A stretch of 64,000 nucleotides of DNA from Siphonodentalium dalli (Eukaryota; Mollusca; Scaphopoda; Gadilida; Siphonodentaliidae): contig CP136062.1 in assembly GCA_032622095.1 (NCBI GenBank), positions 9,885,710-9,949,709 on the forward strand. The letters run 5' to 3'. Positions 22,901-34,900 of this stretch are shown piece after piece (the stretch's first letter is position 1; each line of letters opens with the position of its first letter). The notes below the pieces were generated by a model, which was given only the letters and a program-made list of their open reading frames with translations, was not told the origin of the DNA and searched no databases. The position numbers and the translations under genes were made by a program.

Positions 22901-25900
22901 CCCTTGATTGGGAAGTTGATAATCGCCGTTATTTTTGCACACATCTGTATATCTCAAATGCCAGGTGCACGCGAATTACGTCAGCAAAATTCAGAAATTG
23001 GGCGCGAGGACTGTAGCAATCGACATTGTTTGATACATCGTAACTGTTTGAGTGAACATGATTGTGACATGTCACTTTCTCCTCGATATTCCCTTTCAAG
23101 TTTCATCAAAGGTCCACCGGCATGCTGCCTGCGGCTTTGTCTTTAAAGTAACTACGGTATTGAAAGGATTTTGAAATATTTAGGTTAATCAAATCTTCGC
23201 GGGCGAAAAATACCCATCACGCACAAACGCTCTTTATTGTTCATTCTGAAGAAAATTCTGGCAGATTTTTATACATTCAATGGACGGCAGTAAATTCCAA
23301 AAGGAGGTCCACATGGGTGGATGTAGTCAGTATATAATTCAAACCAAATAATATTTTAAACTAAAGTAAAAACAAATTATATGAACAAGAGAAAACAACA
23401 TCACAATAACAAATATTTAAACATGGGCAAACAAACAGTTCAAAGTAGGATGCGACAACAAACCATAATCCTTATTTTATAATCAGTCTTAAACAGCAGG
23501 ATGGTGGGTCAATTCTCTAATGGTGAAGCTGCCACGTGTGCACGGCATTCCAATGCTTACTTCTCAATAAGATACGTGCTGCCAAATCTAGGGGGGAGTT
23601 TGTCGGCAACATCACACTTCCGTGTTACCTAATAATTAACAGCGGGGGCCTCTTCTAATCAGGGTGGATTATGACACTTTGATTTTATGACAGTTAACCG
23701 GTAGGACATTGACTACTTACAAGATTGTCACCAGATTAGACCTCAAACATAATAGATTGTCTGGCTGACGGTATTTAAACAATGGGCTCAATCAAACCAC
23801 ATTTATGGTGCCCTCTGTGTTTTTCAACATCATTCTAAGAACGGCAAGTACACCGCGGCCGAACGGCAAGTACACCGTGGCGGAAAGGCAACTACACCAC
23901 GGCCAAACGGCAAGTACACCACGGTCGAACGTCAACTACACCGCGGCCGAACGGCAGTCAGCCGGTGGAGCCGCGGTGTAGTTGCAGTTTGGCCGCGGTG
24001 GCAACGCAAAATGCACCGCGGTTAAGTGGACACTTGTTTTGTCCAGCGGGGTATTTCATCTGATTTTGCGAGAATCCAAACATACTTTTTCGTGAGAATC
24101 CAGGGTAATTTGCAAGAATATTTACAAGAATCTAGATTTGGATTCTCGCCGAAATATAAGCCTGGTTTTGCTCATAATGTCAAAACTATTCGGTCATGGC
24201 TTGGAAGCATTCCGTGTTACTATTAACAGAATTTATGATAGATTGCATGACAAAATTATCTGCACTTGTAAACAATTTACTGAGAAATAATAGCAATTGA
24301 CTTTTTGTTGTTGACATATGAGCAGGACTGCACTTCATTACATACTTGTATACTATCCTATGGCATATATATACTTATACTCAAGATAATCTCGATTTAT
24401 TAGCATGGCATTGTTACTTACGCTGAAGTTTTGACTTCATATGTTTTTCGAGAGTTATCTAACATGGAAAGCCTTTCTGCGACTAATCGGCGACTCGAAA
24501 ATTAATTTAATTAGAACTGAACAAACACTTACAGTTGCATCTCCCTTCTTGGGTTTGCTCTGTTTTCTTGGGAACAGAATTAATTTCGACTTGTACTCCT
24601 TTAATCTTTGTACATTCTGTTGCAACGATTCCACCGACATGTTACGTCGTCTGTAGTCGACTGAGATACCAATACATTTGGCGCCATGTTTGTAGATACC
24701 AGCCGCCTGAAAAGTTCAAAAGAATCTATACTCTCTGGATCTAAATAAAAATACCCCATACATTTATCAGTTTTCCATGTAAAATCCACCCTGCGCAAGG
24801 GGGGGGGGGGGGGGGGGGGGGGGTCGCAGCTCCTGAAAACAAGTAGCTCAACTTGGAACGGGAATAATTTAATGTCAATGGAGCGATTAGGAATGTGGAA
24901 AGTTGAATGTCCAATACTAGTTTATCGACATGAAGATATATATAAAATCTAAGATGGTTGCTGGCGGCTATGTTTTCCAATAAAATTCAAAAGCATTTGA
25001 TACATGTAGCTTTAGACATGCAAATAGTAAAATGCAAGATGGCTGCCAGCAACCATGTTCCAATTACAACAACCATGACAAATTTTATATGATGATCAGA
25101 CTAAAGATACGACCTGTAGCCCGTGCTAAAGGATTTAGTCATACAAAGAGTAAAATCCAAGATGGCTGCTGGCGGCCATGTTTTTTGGCCGAATGACCCC
25201 AAAATGACTCGTTCCCAATTACATGTCATTATTAACATTCATGACAAATTTTACGATGATCACACTAAAGGTATGACCTGTAGCCCGTGCTAAAGGATTT
25301 AGTCATACAAAGAGTAAAATCTAAGATGGCTGCCGGCGGCCATGTTTTTTGGCCGAATGACCCCAAAATGACTCGTTCCCATCTACATGTCAATATTAAC
25401 ATCCATGACAAATTTCATGACGATCAGACAAACAATACGGCCTGTAGCCCGTGCTAATGGATTGAATTTTGAAATCCAAGATGGCCACTGGTGGCCATGT
25501 TTTTTTTCCGAATGACCCCAAAATTAATCATTCTGGTCTAAATGTTGATGTCAACAGCTATGACAAATTTCATAATGTTCCGACCAAAGGTATGACCTGT
25601 AGCCTGTATTGTTGACGCCTTATGTACACACACACACACATGGACGGCGACACATGGACGGCGGACGACAAAGCCATGGCAATAGCTCAAACTTTACAAA
25701 GTAAAGTTGAGCTAATAATGTGTAAAATAAATGTAGAACATGCCTGTTCTCTAATCTATAAACATGTTTCTGGCACAAAGTTACCAATACTATAAAAGAC
25801 AAAAGTGCTATTCTACAGTGTTACATATCCAATTATTAATGAACAGACATTCACATGGATCTCAATCAGTCTCAATAGCATTTTCTTAGTAAAATATGAC

Positions 25901-28900
25901 TCTTTCACTTGTGAAATAATGAGATATAATTTATTTATATGCGCTATTCTACAACCATTTAGTTATTGTTAATATTAAAATGATCCATCTAACCACGTAC
26001 ACTGCATATTGTAAAACAGGCAAGAAACAGTTTGATAAGTGTCTAGTCTGAAATACTTGGGTAATTTTGTGCCAGAAAATGTAATCAAAGTTTCTTGTTA
26101 AACTCATTCATGTCTTAATCCAGATTTATATAGATAAAGATTTTGTAAGTCACTTTGCACAACGATAATTGAAACTTCACCTGAGTTTAAATTAACTTAA
26201 ATAATTCTTCAATCAGCTTCAACGTTTTTCAAAATTCAATTTAGAAATGTCAGTTGAACGACATCGATGATAAAATGAAAATGAATATATCTGATACATT
26301 TTGCATAGAAAGTCACTGCTACATCTGACTCCATTAAATCCAATAAGATCGGCGTGGATCGTTCATAGGAAACTATATTAATACCACCAGTCAAAACACT
26401 AATAAGGACACATGTCCAATGGAAATATATAGGACATACACAAGCAATACACTCATATGAGATTTAAAACATTTATCTAGAAAACCCCATCTCAACCTGG
26501 GCAGCATATAATTTTCCGGTGTGTTGTGTGTTTACAACTTCACTTTAAAACTAGCAACTTTAAAAAATATATAAAGTAAGCACGAGTGCATTTCATGGAT
26601 AAGTCCAGTGCAAAGTCTGGAATAAATAATTAGAATAAAGTGTGTGGAGCGCGGTTGACCAACATGCATCCATACCCCATGTAAATGCAAGAAAGAATAT
26701 CCATTACTTAAATCACAGTTGCTGGAGTTTCTGACCGAAAATGAGCTTTTCTGACAGCATACTCAGATACATTGTATAACAATAATAAAGACAAGTAATG
26801 TAAGCACACCCGGACAGAACGCCACGAACAATGATAACGTCATTATAATAAAGACAAGTAATGTAAGCACACCCGGACAGAACGCCACGAACAATGATAA
26901 CGTCATTATAATAAAGACAAGTAATGTAAGCACACCCGGACAGAACGCCACGAACAATAATAAAGACAAGTAATGTAAGCACACCCAGACAGAACGCCAC
27001 GAACAATAATAAAGACAAGTAATGTAAGCACACCCTGACAGAACGCCACGAACAATAATAAAGACAAGTAATGTAAGCACACCCGGACAGAACGCCACGA
27101 ACAATAATAAAGACAAGTAATGTAAGCACACCCGGACAGAACGCCACGAACAATAATAAAGACAAGTAATGTAAGCACACCCGGACAGAACGCCACGAAC
27201 AATAATAAAGACAAGTAATGTAAGCACACCCGGACAGAACGCCACGAACAATAATAAAGACAAGTAATGTAAGCACACCCGGACAGAACGCCACGAACAA
27301 TAATAAAGACAAGTAATGTAAGCACACCCGGACAGAACGCCACGAACAATAATAAAGACAAGTAATGTAAGCACACCCGGACAGAACGCCACGAACAATA
27401 ATAAAGACAAGTAATGTAAGCACACCCGGACAGAACGCCACGAACAATAATAAAGACAAGTAATGTAAGCACACCCGGACAGAACGCCACGAACAATAAT
27501 AAAGACAAGTAATGTAAGCACACCCGGACAGAATGCCACGAACAATAATAAAGACAAGTAATGTAAGCACACCCGGACAGAACGCCACGAACAATAATAA
27601 AGACAAGTAATGTAAGCACACCCGGACAGAACGCCACGAACAATAATAAAGACAAGTAATGTAAGCACACCCGGACAGAACGCCACGAACAATGATAACG
27701 TCATTATATTGTTCATGGGCCATCATGGCGTCGATTTCGGGGTGCGCTTACATTATTATAATTGTTATATCAGAGTATGCTGTCAGAAAAGCTCATTTTC
27801 AGTCACAATGCTGCAAAAAAAATATTCAGGGTTGTGTATGCAAATTTGTTCCTGCCCCCCCCCCCCCCCCCCTGCCCTGCGGGTCTTTATTTGGATCTGT
27901 ACAGTAATTCCCTAAATAATCGACTCCTTGACCACAGCAAAATTATGAGTAATTTTTCATGATTTAGTCGGAAATATGGCTTGTTGCCATTCATTCGGAA
28001 ATATGGCTTGTTGCAACAAGCCATATTTCCGACTAAATCCTGAAAAGTTACCCATAATTTTCTGTGGTTAAGAAGTCGATTACTTAGAGCATTACTGTAC
28101 AAGGTCTAATGAAAGTGTCAATGACACTGTAGCTCAACTTAGGTAGGGGAATAATTTAATGGTTGACAGTATATACAGGGTTTCTGCTAGGGGTCGGGGG
28201 AATGGGTCCGGTAGCTGCTATGGGGGAAAACCCAGTAAATAATTAAATATATGAAGACCGATTTATCTGTAATTTTGCCATTAACCGTACCGGCCGGTGT
28301 ATAAGTCGCAACTTTCTAACCCAATTTCCCTTATTTCCTGCGACTTGTGGATCGGTACTAGTATATCATGAGGGGCATTTTTCATCAGGATTTTGAGAAA
28401 CAAATGGCGATCACAGGTAAGCAACAAGACAAAATGTCGGCGCAAACTAAATCTAAAAAGATGATAAATCCGATATTAAAACGAGAGGCCGATCACGATC
28501 GGCAGATGTTTAACCCATACCTTGGTGATAGTGATTAGCTATAACTGATAATTGGTCAAAGATATGATCACAGTAATACATATATCAGCACTTAAACTTA
28601 AAATCGAAAGCTCAAATAATATGTCTTAAGAAGGGGTTAAAGTATTTGGGGGGGGGGGGGGGGGGGGGGGGTCATTTTAAATCTCATAACATGGTTTAGC
28701 CATTAATCAATTCGACAGATAGGATAAACAATTATCCAGCCAGCAGGTTGTTTATCTTTACCTTCATACAACCACCCCTAGAGCTCTGTAACATATGTCA
28801 TCACTCAATTAATAACAGATTTCGCTTGGAATGACATCTATTAAAAGTACTCTCATATACTCTTGATATTGGATGTTCACATGGCAATTTATTGATATCA

Positions 28901-31900
28901 TTATATTACACGCAACTATTGCAATAAAATCTTCATATTCATACATCACACCTAATTAATGGTATACAACTAAAACAAATTAGTGTCAATGACAATTTTT
29001 TCCATTATTACAAAAGTTTAAAAAAAAAAAATTGCGTGTTAAATTGAGCGAGGAAATTCAATCTAAAAAAAATTAAAATTTTTTTGTTTGAATTTATTAT
29101 AAAATGAAAGTGTCAATGACACTGTAGCTCAACTTAGGTAGGGGAATAATTTAATGGTTGACAGTAAATGGAGGAATAGGAAAGGTGCTAATTGAAATGT
29201 CTAACCTGCGCCAAAGGATTTAGTGATGCAAAGAGTAAAATACAAGATGGCTGCTGGTGGCCATTTTTTTTGGCCAATTGACCCCGAAAGGACTCGTTCC
29301 CATCTACGTATAATTGTTAACATCCATGACAAATTTTATGAAGATCTGACTAAAGCTACGACCTACAAATTCATGATTGAATTTTGAAATCCAAGATGGC
29401 CACTGGCAGCCATGTTTTTTGGCCGAATGACCCCACAATGATTCGTTCCCATCTACATGTCAATGTCAACATTCATGACAAATTTCATAAAGATTAGACC
29501 AAAGGTACAACCTGTAGCCCGTGCCAAAGGATTTAGTCATGCAAAGAGTAAAATCCAAGATGGCTGCTGGCGGCCATGTCTTTCCCATCTACATGTCAGT
29601 GTTAACATCCATGACAAATTTAATAAAGATCAGACCAAAGGTATGACCTGTAGCTCACGCCAAAGGATTTAGTCATGCAAAGAGTAAAATGCTGGTGGCC
29701 ATGTTTTTTGGCCGAACGACTCCAAAATCACTCTTTCCCATCTACATGTCAGTGTTAACATCCATGACAAATTTAATAAAGATCAGACCAAAGCTACGAC
29801 CTGTAGCCCGCACCAAAGGATTTAGTCATGCAAAGAGTAAAATCCAAGATGGCTGCTGGCGGCCATGTTTTTTGACCGAATGACCCCAAAATCACTTATT
29901 CCCATCTACATGTACATGTCAGTGTTAACATCCATGACAAATTTCATAAACTTCTGACCAACACAACGACCTGTAGCCCGCGCCAAAGGATTTAGTCATG
30001 CAAAGAGTAAAATCCAAGATGGCTGCTGGCAGCCATGTTTTTTGGCCGAACGACCCCAAAAATCACTCGTTCCCATCTACATGTCATTATTAACATCAAT
30101 GACAAATTTCATGATGATCAGACGAACAGTACGACCTGTAGCCCGCGCCAATGGATTGAATCTTGAAATCCAAGATGGCTGCCAGCGATTCGATTTGGTC
30201 ATTATTAATGAAAATAGGATTAGATATCATATAGCGGTATAGCCTGCCGAGACAGACAAGACTGAATAAGTTTTTAATAACGTCATTTATTTGTGTATGA
30301 GCAGGATTTCATGGCAAAGGTCGGCAGGGGGAATGGGTCCGGTCAGCAGGGGGAATGGGTCTGGGCGGCGGAAACCCTGGTATATAGGACAGGAAAGGTG
30401 CTAATTGAAATGTCTAACCTGTGCCAAAGGATTAAGTCATGGAAAGAGTAAAATCCCAGATGGATGCTGGCGGTCATGTTTTTTGGCCAATTGACCCAAA
30501 AAGGACTCGTTCCCATCTACATGTCATTGTTAACATCCATGACAAATTTCATGAAGATCTGACCAAAGCTACGACCTGTAGCCCGCGCCAAAGGATTTAG
30601 TCATGCAAAGAGTAAAATCCAAGATGGCTGCTGGCAGCCATGTTTTTTGGCCGAACGACCCCAAAAATCACTCGTTCCCATCTACATGTCATTATTAACA
30701 TCAATGACAAATTTCATGATGATCAGACGAACAGTACGACCTGTAGCCCGCGCCAATGGATTGAATCTTGAAATCCAAGATGGCTGCCAGCGATTCGATT
30801 TGGTCATTATTAATGAAAATAGGATTAGATATCATATAGCGGTATAGCCTGCCGAGACAGACAAGACTGAATAAGTTTTTAATAACGTCATTTATTTGTG
30901 TATGAGCAGGATTTCATGGCAAAGGTCGGCAGGGGGAATGGGTCCGGTCAGCAGGGGGAATGGGTCTGGGCGGCGGAAATCCTGGTATATAGGACAGGAA
31001 AGGTGCTAATTGAAATGTCTAACCTGTGCCAAAGGATTAAGTCATGGAAAGAGTAAAATCCCAGATGGATGCTGGCGGTCATGTTTTTTGGCCAATTGAC
31101 CCAAAAAGGACTCGTTCCCATCTACGTATAATTGTTAACATCCATGACAAATTTCATGAAGATCTGACCAAAGCTACGACCTGTAGCCCGCGCCAAAGGA
31201 TTTAGTCATGCAAAGAGTAAAATCCAAGATGGCTGCTGGCGGCCATGTTTTTTGGCCGAACGACCCCAAAATTACTCGTTCCCATCTACATGTCAATATT
31301 AACATCCATGACAAATTTCTTGATGATCAGACGAATAGTACGACCTGTAGCCCGCGCAAATGGATTGAATTTTGAAATCAAGATGGCTGCCCGCAGCCAT
31401 GTTTTTTTGCCGATTGACCCCAAAATGACTCGTTCCCATCTACATGTCAATGGCAACGTTCATGACAAATTTCATAAACATCAGACAAAAGGTACGACCT
31501 GTAGAAATCAAACTCTGACAAGGCCAGACAGATTCCAATATACCCTATAACTTTGTTATGGGGTGTGGTATAATTAAGCTCAGTGGGAAGACATCAAATT
31601 TGAGCTATTTTACATATGTCCCAATCATAACGTCAAGAGTTATTGTATAGAGATACATAACAAACGACAGTAGAATGGGTTGATTTAGCAAGGTGAAAAA
31701 ATCAAACATGACTATTAAAGAGTCAAGTTTAGAGTGCTACTTGCTTTTGACCATTCTTACCTATAAATAGTTAATTCTGACCTATAAATAGTTATAAATA
31801 GTTCATTCTGACCTATAAATAGTTCATTCTGACCTGCACAATGGAGAGAATCTATTTTCAAAGCGACATATAAAGTATACCTTATATGGTGTGCGTCGTG

Positions 31901-34900
31901 ACATCACTTGTCAAACTCCATGCAGGGTTTATCTCCCTTGATGATTCGATTGTTTTTAATCATTGAAAGATGGCGGCTGTCTTCGAATCGAAGGAAATTC
32001 GACTTGTATTTATGTTAATAAAATGTTAGTTGTTGGGATTTTACAGGTTGACATTATCATACAATTAATTTATTACAGATAGATTCATTTGTAAAATAGC
32101 AATTATCCAATAACGACCTAATACAGGGTTCTTGCACCAATTTTGAAATGAAATTCAAGGAGTTTCCAGGAGTATATAGGAGCAATTTTCCAGGGTTTTT
32201 CCAGAACCCCAATACTACAAACTCAAGGATTTTCCAGAGTTGAATATACCATACCGGTACATGTACTTGATTATGGGCTCTGGTTTCCTAGAAGCATGGG
32301 ACTATTTATTAATGTTATGTCATATTTCGATAGTCATACAAGTAGTTACAGCTGTACAAGTAAATATAACGGTAAGTTTTAATAAGCAGATATTATTTCT
32401 AAATCACACGTATAACACATACTCACAGTACTGTGGCATAAGGAATTGGGTGACATGGTATGGTGGGATATAGTATAGCACATCACAACAGGCCATATCG
32501 CTTTGTAACTGTAGTGCTTAGATACCACTGTAGCACTGGGGGGGTCCAGCAAATGTTTATAAAATTAACAGCGAGGACAGCTGGTGAGGACGTGAAATTT
32601 TTATATTTTATGCATAACTCAGCAAGCTTTTTCTTCTCCGCAAGATTATATTTTTGTTTAAATGGAGCACCACGCTGCCACAGTAAATGAAAGTGTCAAT
32701 GACACTGTAGCTCAACTTGGAAAGGGAATAATTTAATGTATTACAGTCAATGGAGCGATTAGGAATGTGGAAAGTTGAATGTCTAATACTAGTTTATAGA
32801 CATGAAGAGAAAAGTAAAATCCAAGATGGCTGCTGGTGGCCATGTTTTCGGCCGAATGACCCCAAAATGGGTCGTTCCCATCTACATGTCATCGTTAACA
32901 TCCATGACAAATTTTATGATGATCAGACTAAAGGTACAACCTGTAGCCCGTGCTAAAGGATTTAGTCATACAAAGAGTAAAATCCAAGATGGCTGCTGGC
33001 GACCATGTTTTTTGGACGAATGACCCCAAAATTACTCGTTCCCATATCTACATGTCATTGTTAACATCCATGACAAATTTTATGATGATCAGACTAAAAG
33101 TAGGACCTGTAACCCGTGCTAAAGGATTTAGTCATACAAAGAGTAAAATCCAAGATGGCTGCTGGCGGCCATGTTTTTTTGGCCAAATGACCCCAAAATT
33201 ACTCGTTCCCATCTACATGTCAATATTAACATCCATGACAAATTTCATGATGATCAGACGAACAGTACAACCTGTGGCCCATGCTAATGGATTAAATTTT
33301 GAAATCCAAGATGGCCGCTGGCGGCCATGTTTTTTGTCCGAATGACCCCAAAATGACTCTTCCCATCTACATTCCAATTTCAACAGCCATGACAAATTTT
33401 ATGATGATCAGACCAAAGCTACAACCTGTAGCCCTCGCCAAAGAATTTAGTCATGCAAAGAGTAAAATCCAAGATGGCTGCTGGCGGCCATGTTTTTTGG
33501 TCGAATGACCCCAAAATTACTCGTTCCCATCTACATGTCAATATTATCATCCATGACAAATTTCATGATGATCAGACGAACAGTACGACCTGTGGCCCAT
33601 GCTAATGGATTAAATTTTGAAATCCAAGATGGCCACTGGCGGCCATGTTTTTTGTCCGAATGACCCCAAAATTACTCGTTCCCATCTACATGTCATTGTT
33701 AACATCCATGACAAATTTTATGATGATCAGACTAAAAGTACGACCTGTAGCCCGTGCTAAAGAATTTAGTCATACAAAGAGTAAAATCCAAGATGGCTGC
33801 CGGCGGCCATGTTTTTTGGCCGAATGACCCCAAAATTACTCGTTCCCATCTACATGTCAATATTAACATCCATGACAAATTTCATGACAATAAGACAAAC
33901 AGTACGACCTGTAGCCCGTGCTAATGGATTGAATTTTGAAATCCAAAATGGAACGCTGGCGGCCATGTTTTTCGGCCGAATGACCCCAAAATGACTCGTT
34001 CCCATCTACATGTCAATGTCAACATTTTAAATTTCATAATAATCGGACCAAAGGTACGAACTGTAGCCCGTGCTAAAGGAAATTGTTGACGAATCACGCA
34101 TACANNNNNNNNNNNNNNNNNNNNNNNNNNNNNNNNNNNNNNNNNNNNNNNNNNNNNNNNNNNNNNNNNNNNNNNNNNNNNNNNNNNNNNNNNNNNNNNN
34201 NNNNTGAGGACACCTAAAAAAAATCCCTGCCACTGCAGTCAGCCATTGACTGTATTGAGGTTGTGAGTGCCAGCTTGGATTATATTTACATTTGCCGCCT
34301 GGCTTAATAATTACTTCTGCTTTGGTGAATTCATTGAATTTTGTAGGTCATAATATTGTACCGGCAGATAATTCACATAGTTACGCATAATCAGTTACAG
34401 TAATTTCTATTGGCTGAGTAGGGAAGTCAATTGGGAATTGACAATCAGAGATGTGTTAACATAATGTCATAACTCTGCTAGACTTCCGACCTCGTGTTAC
34501 TGTAAAACCAGTGAAATTAGAAGGAATTAATTTCCCAACCCTCAATTGTTTCAATAAAATTTAAGAGCATTTTTCCAGGGTTTTCAAGGAGCGGGATTGG
34601 TTATCAAGGGCCCTTGAAAATAAATAATGTATTTCCAGGGTTTTCCAGGAGTTTCAAGGACCCACGGGAACCCTGTAATAAGCTGCAATTATCAGTCTGA
34701 AGCTCTGCATTACAATGCAATGCACGTGTCCGTTCTAACGGATTTAACCCAGACAATGCAACGTACTTGTCTGAACACGCCTCAAGGATACATAATCGCA
34801 GGTACACAAGTTCCCATGGTATCTTGAGAATGTTTTCCCCCAAGTCGAAAAAGGGAGTAAACTCCACCCAAGTCGGACGGGACCTTATAGACATCATGTT

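Larger units (their letters stand above)
20791..24051. mobile_element. 3.26-kb TA-flanked transposon with subterminal minisatellites
   Basis: Terminal inverted repeats CCCCGCTGGACAAAACAAGT (left) and its reverse complement (right, ending at 24051) are flanked by TA on both sides (20789-20790 and 24052-24053), as for Tc1/mariner-type targets. Just inside each end is an array of a ~21-bp unit (CGAACGGCAAGTACACCGCG). It fills most of RPL13 intron 2. No transposase was recognised inside, so it is probably non-autonomous. A third copy of this end is at 47789-47857. Confidence 0.85.
28109..31506 (+). mobile_element. Satellite-bearing element interrupted by a hAT-like insertion
   Basis: The 5' end (ATGAAAGTGTCAATGACAC, then TAGCTCAACTTAGG and TAATGGTTGACAGT) stops at 28175. 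The text that should follow (GGAAAGGTGCTAATTGAAAT) resumes at 30390, as comparison with the uninterrupted copy at 4726 shows. Satellite units then run to about 31506, where the usual AAGTTGAGCTA end is missing. Confidence 0.75.
32124..34675. mobile_element. hAT-like element with 5-bp TSD, containing nested elements and an assembly gap
   Basis: Left end CAGGGTTCTTGCACC followed by CAAGGAGTTTCCAGGAG. Right end TTTCCAGGAGTTTCAAGGAC then GGGAACCCTG. The target duplication TAATA is exact (32119-32123 and 34676-34680). The CAGGGTTC...TCCTTGAAA end style is common in non-autonomous hAT families, and a 5-bp TSD is known for a subset of hATs (from memory). It contains a satellite element (32687 to the gap), an N-gap and the right end of another hAT-like family. 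Confidence 0.75.

Noticed and set aside
22895-23146. 83-codon frame with a hydrophobic start and Cys-rich tail, resembling a small secreted peptide
   Set aside because: It starts with GTG immediately after an in-frame TGA, has no ATG before residue 22, no credible acceptor, and lies inside a TA-flanked transposon.
24007-24060. Possible long terminal repeat
   Set aside because: The matching sequence at 20791 is inverted, not direct, with TA flanks, so it is a DNA-transposon TIR.
26781-27691. CRISPR-like regular array
   Set aside because: Units are contiguous identical 49-mers without variable spacers, in a eukaryotic intron.
26713-27726. Three overlapping minus-strand ORFs of 254-337 residues
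   Set aside because: They are the three frames of a 49-bp minisatellite without stops; the protein is a 49-residue cycle with no domain.
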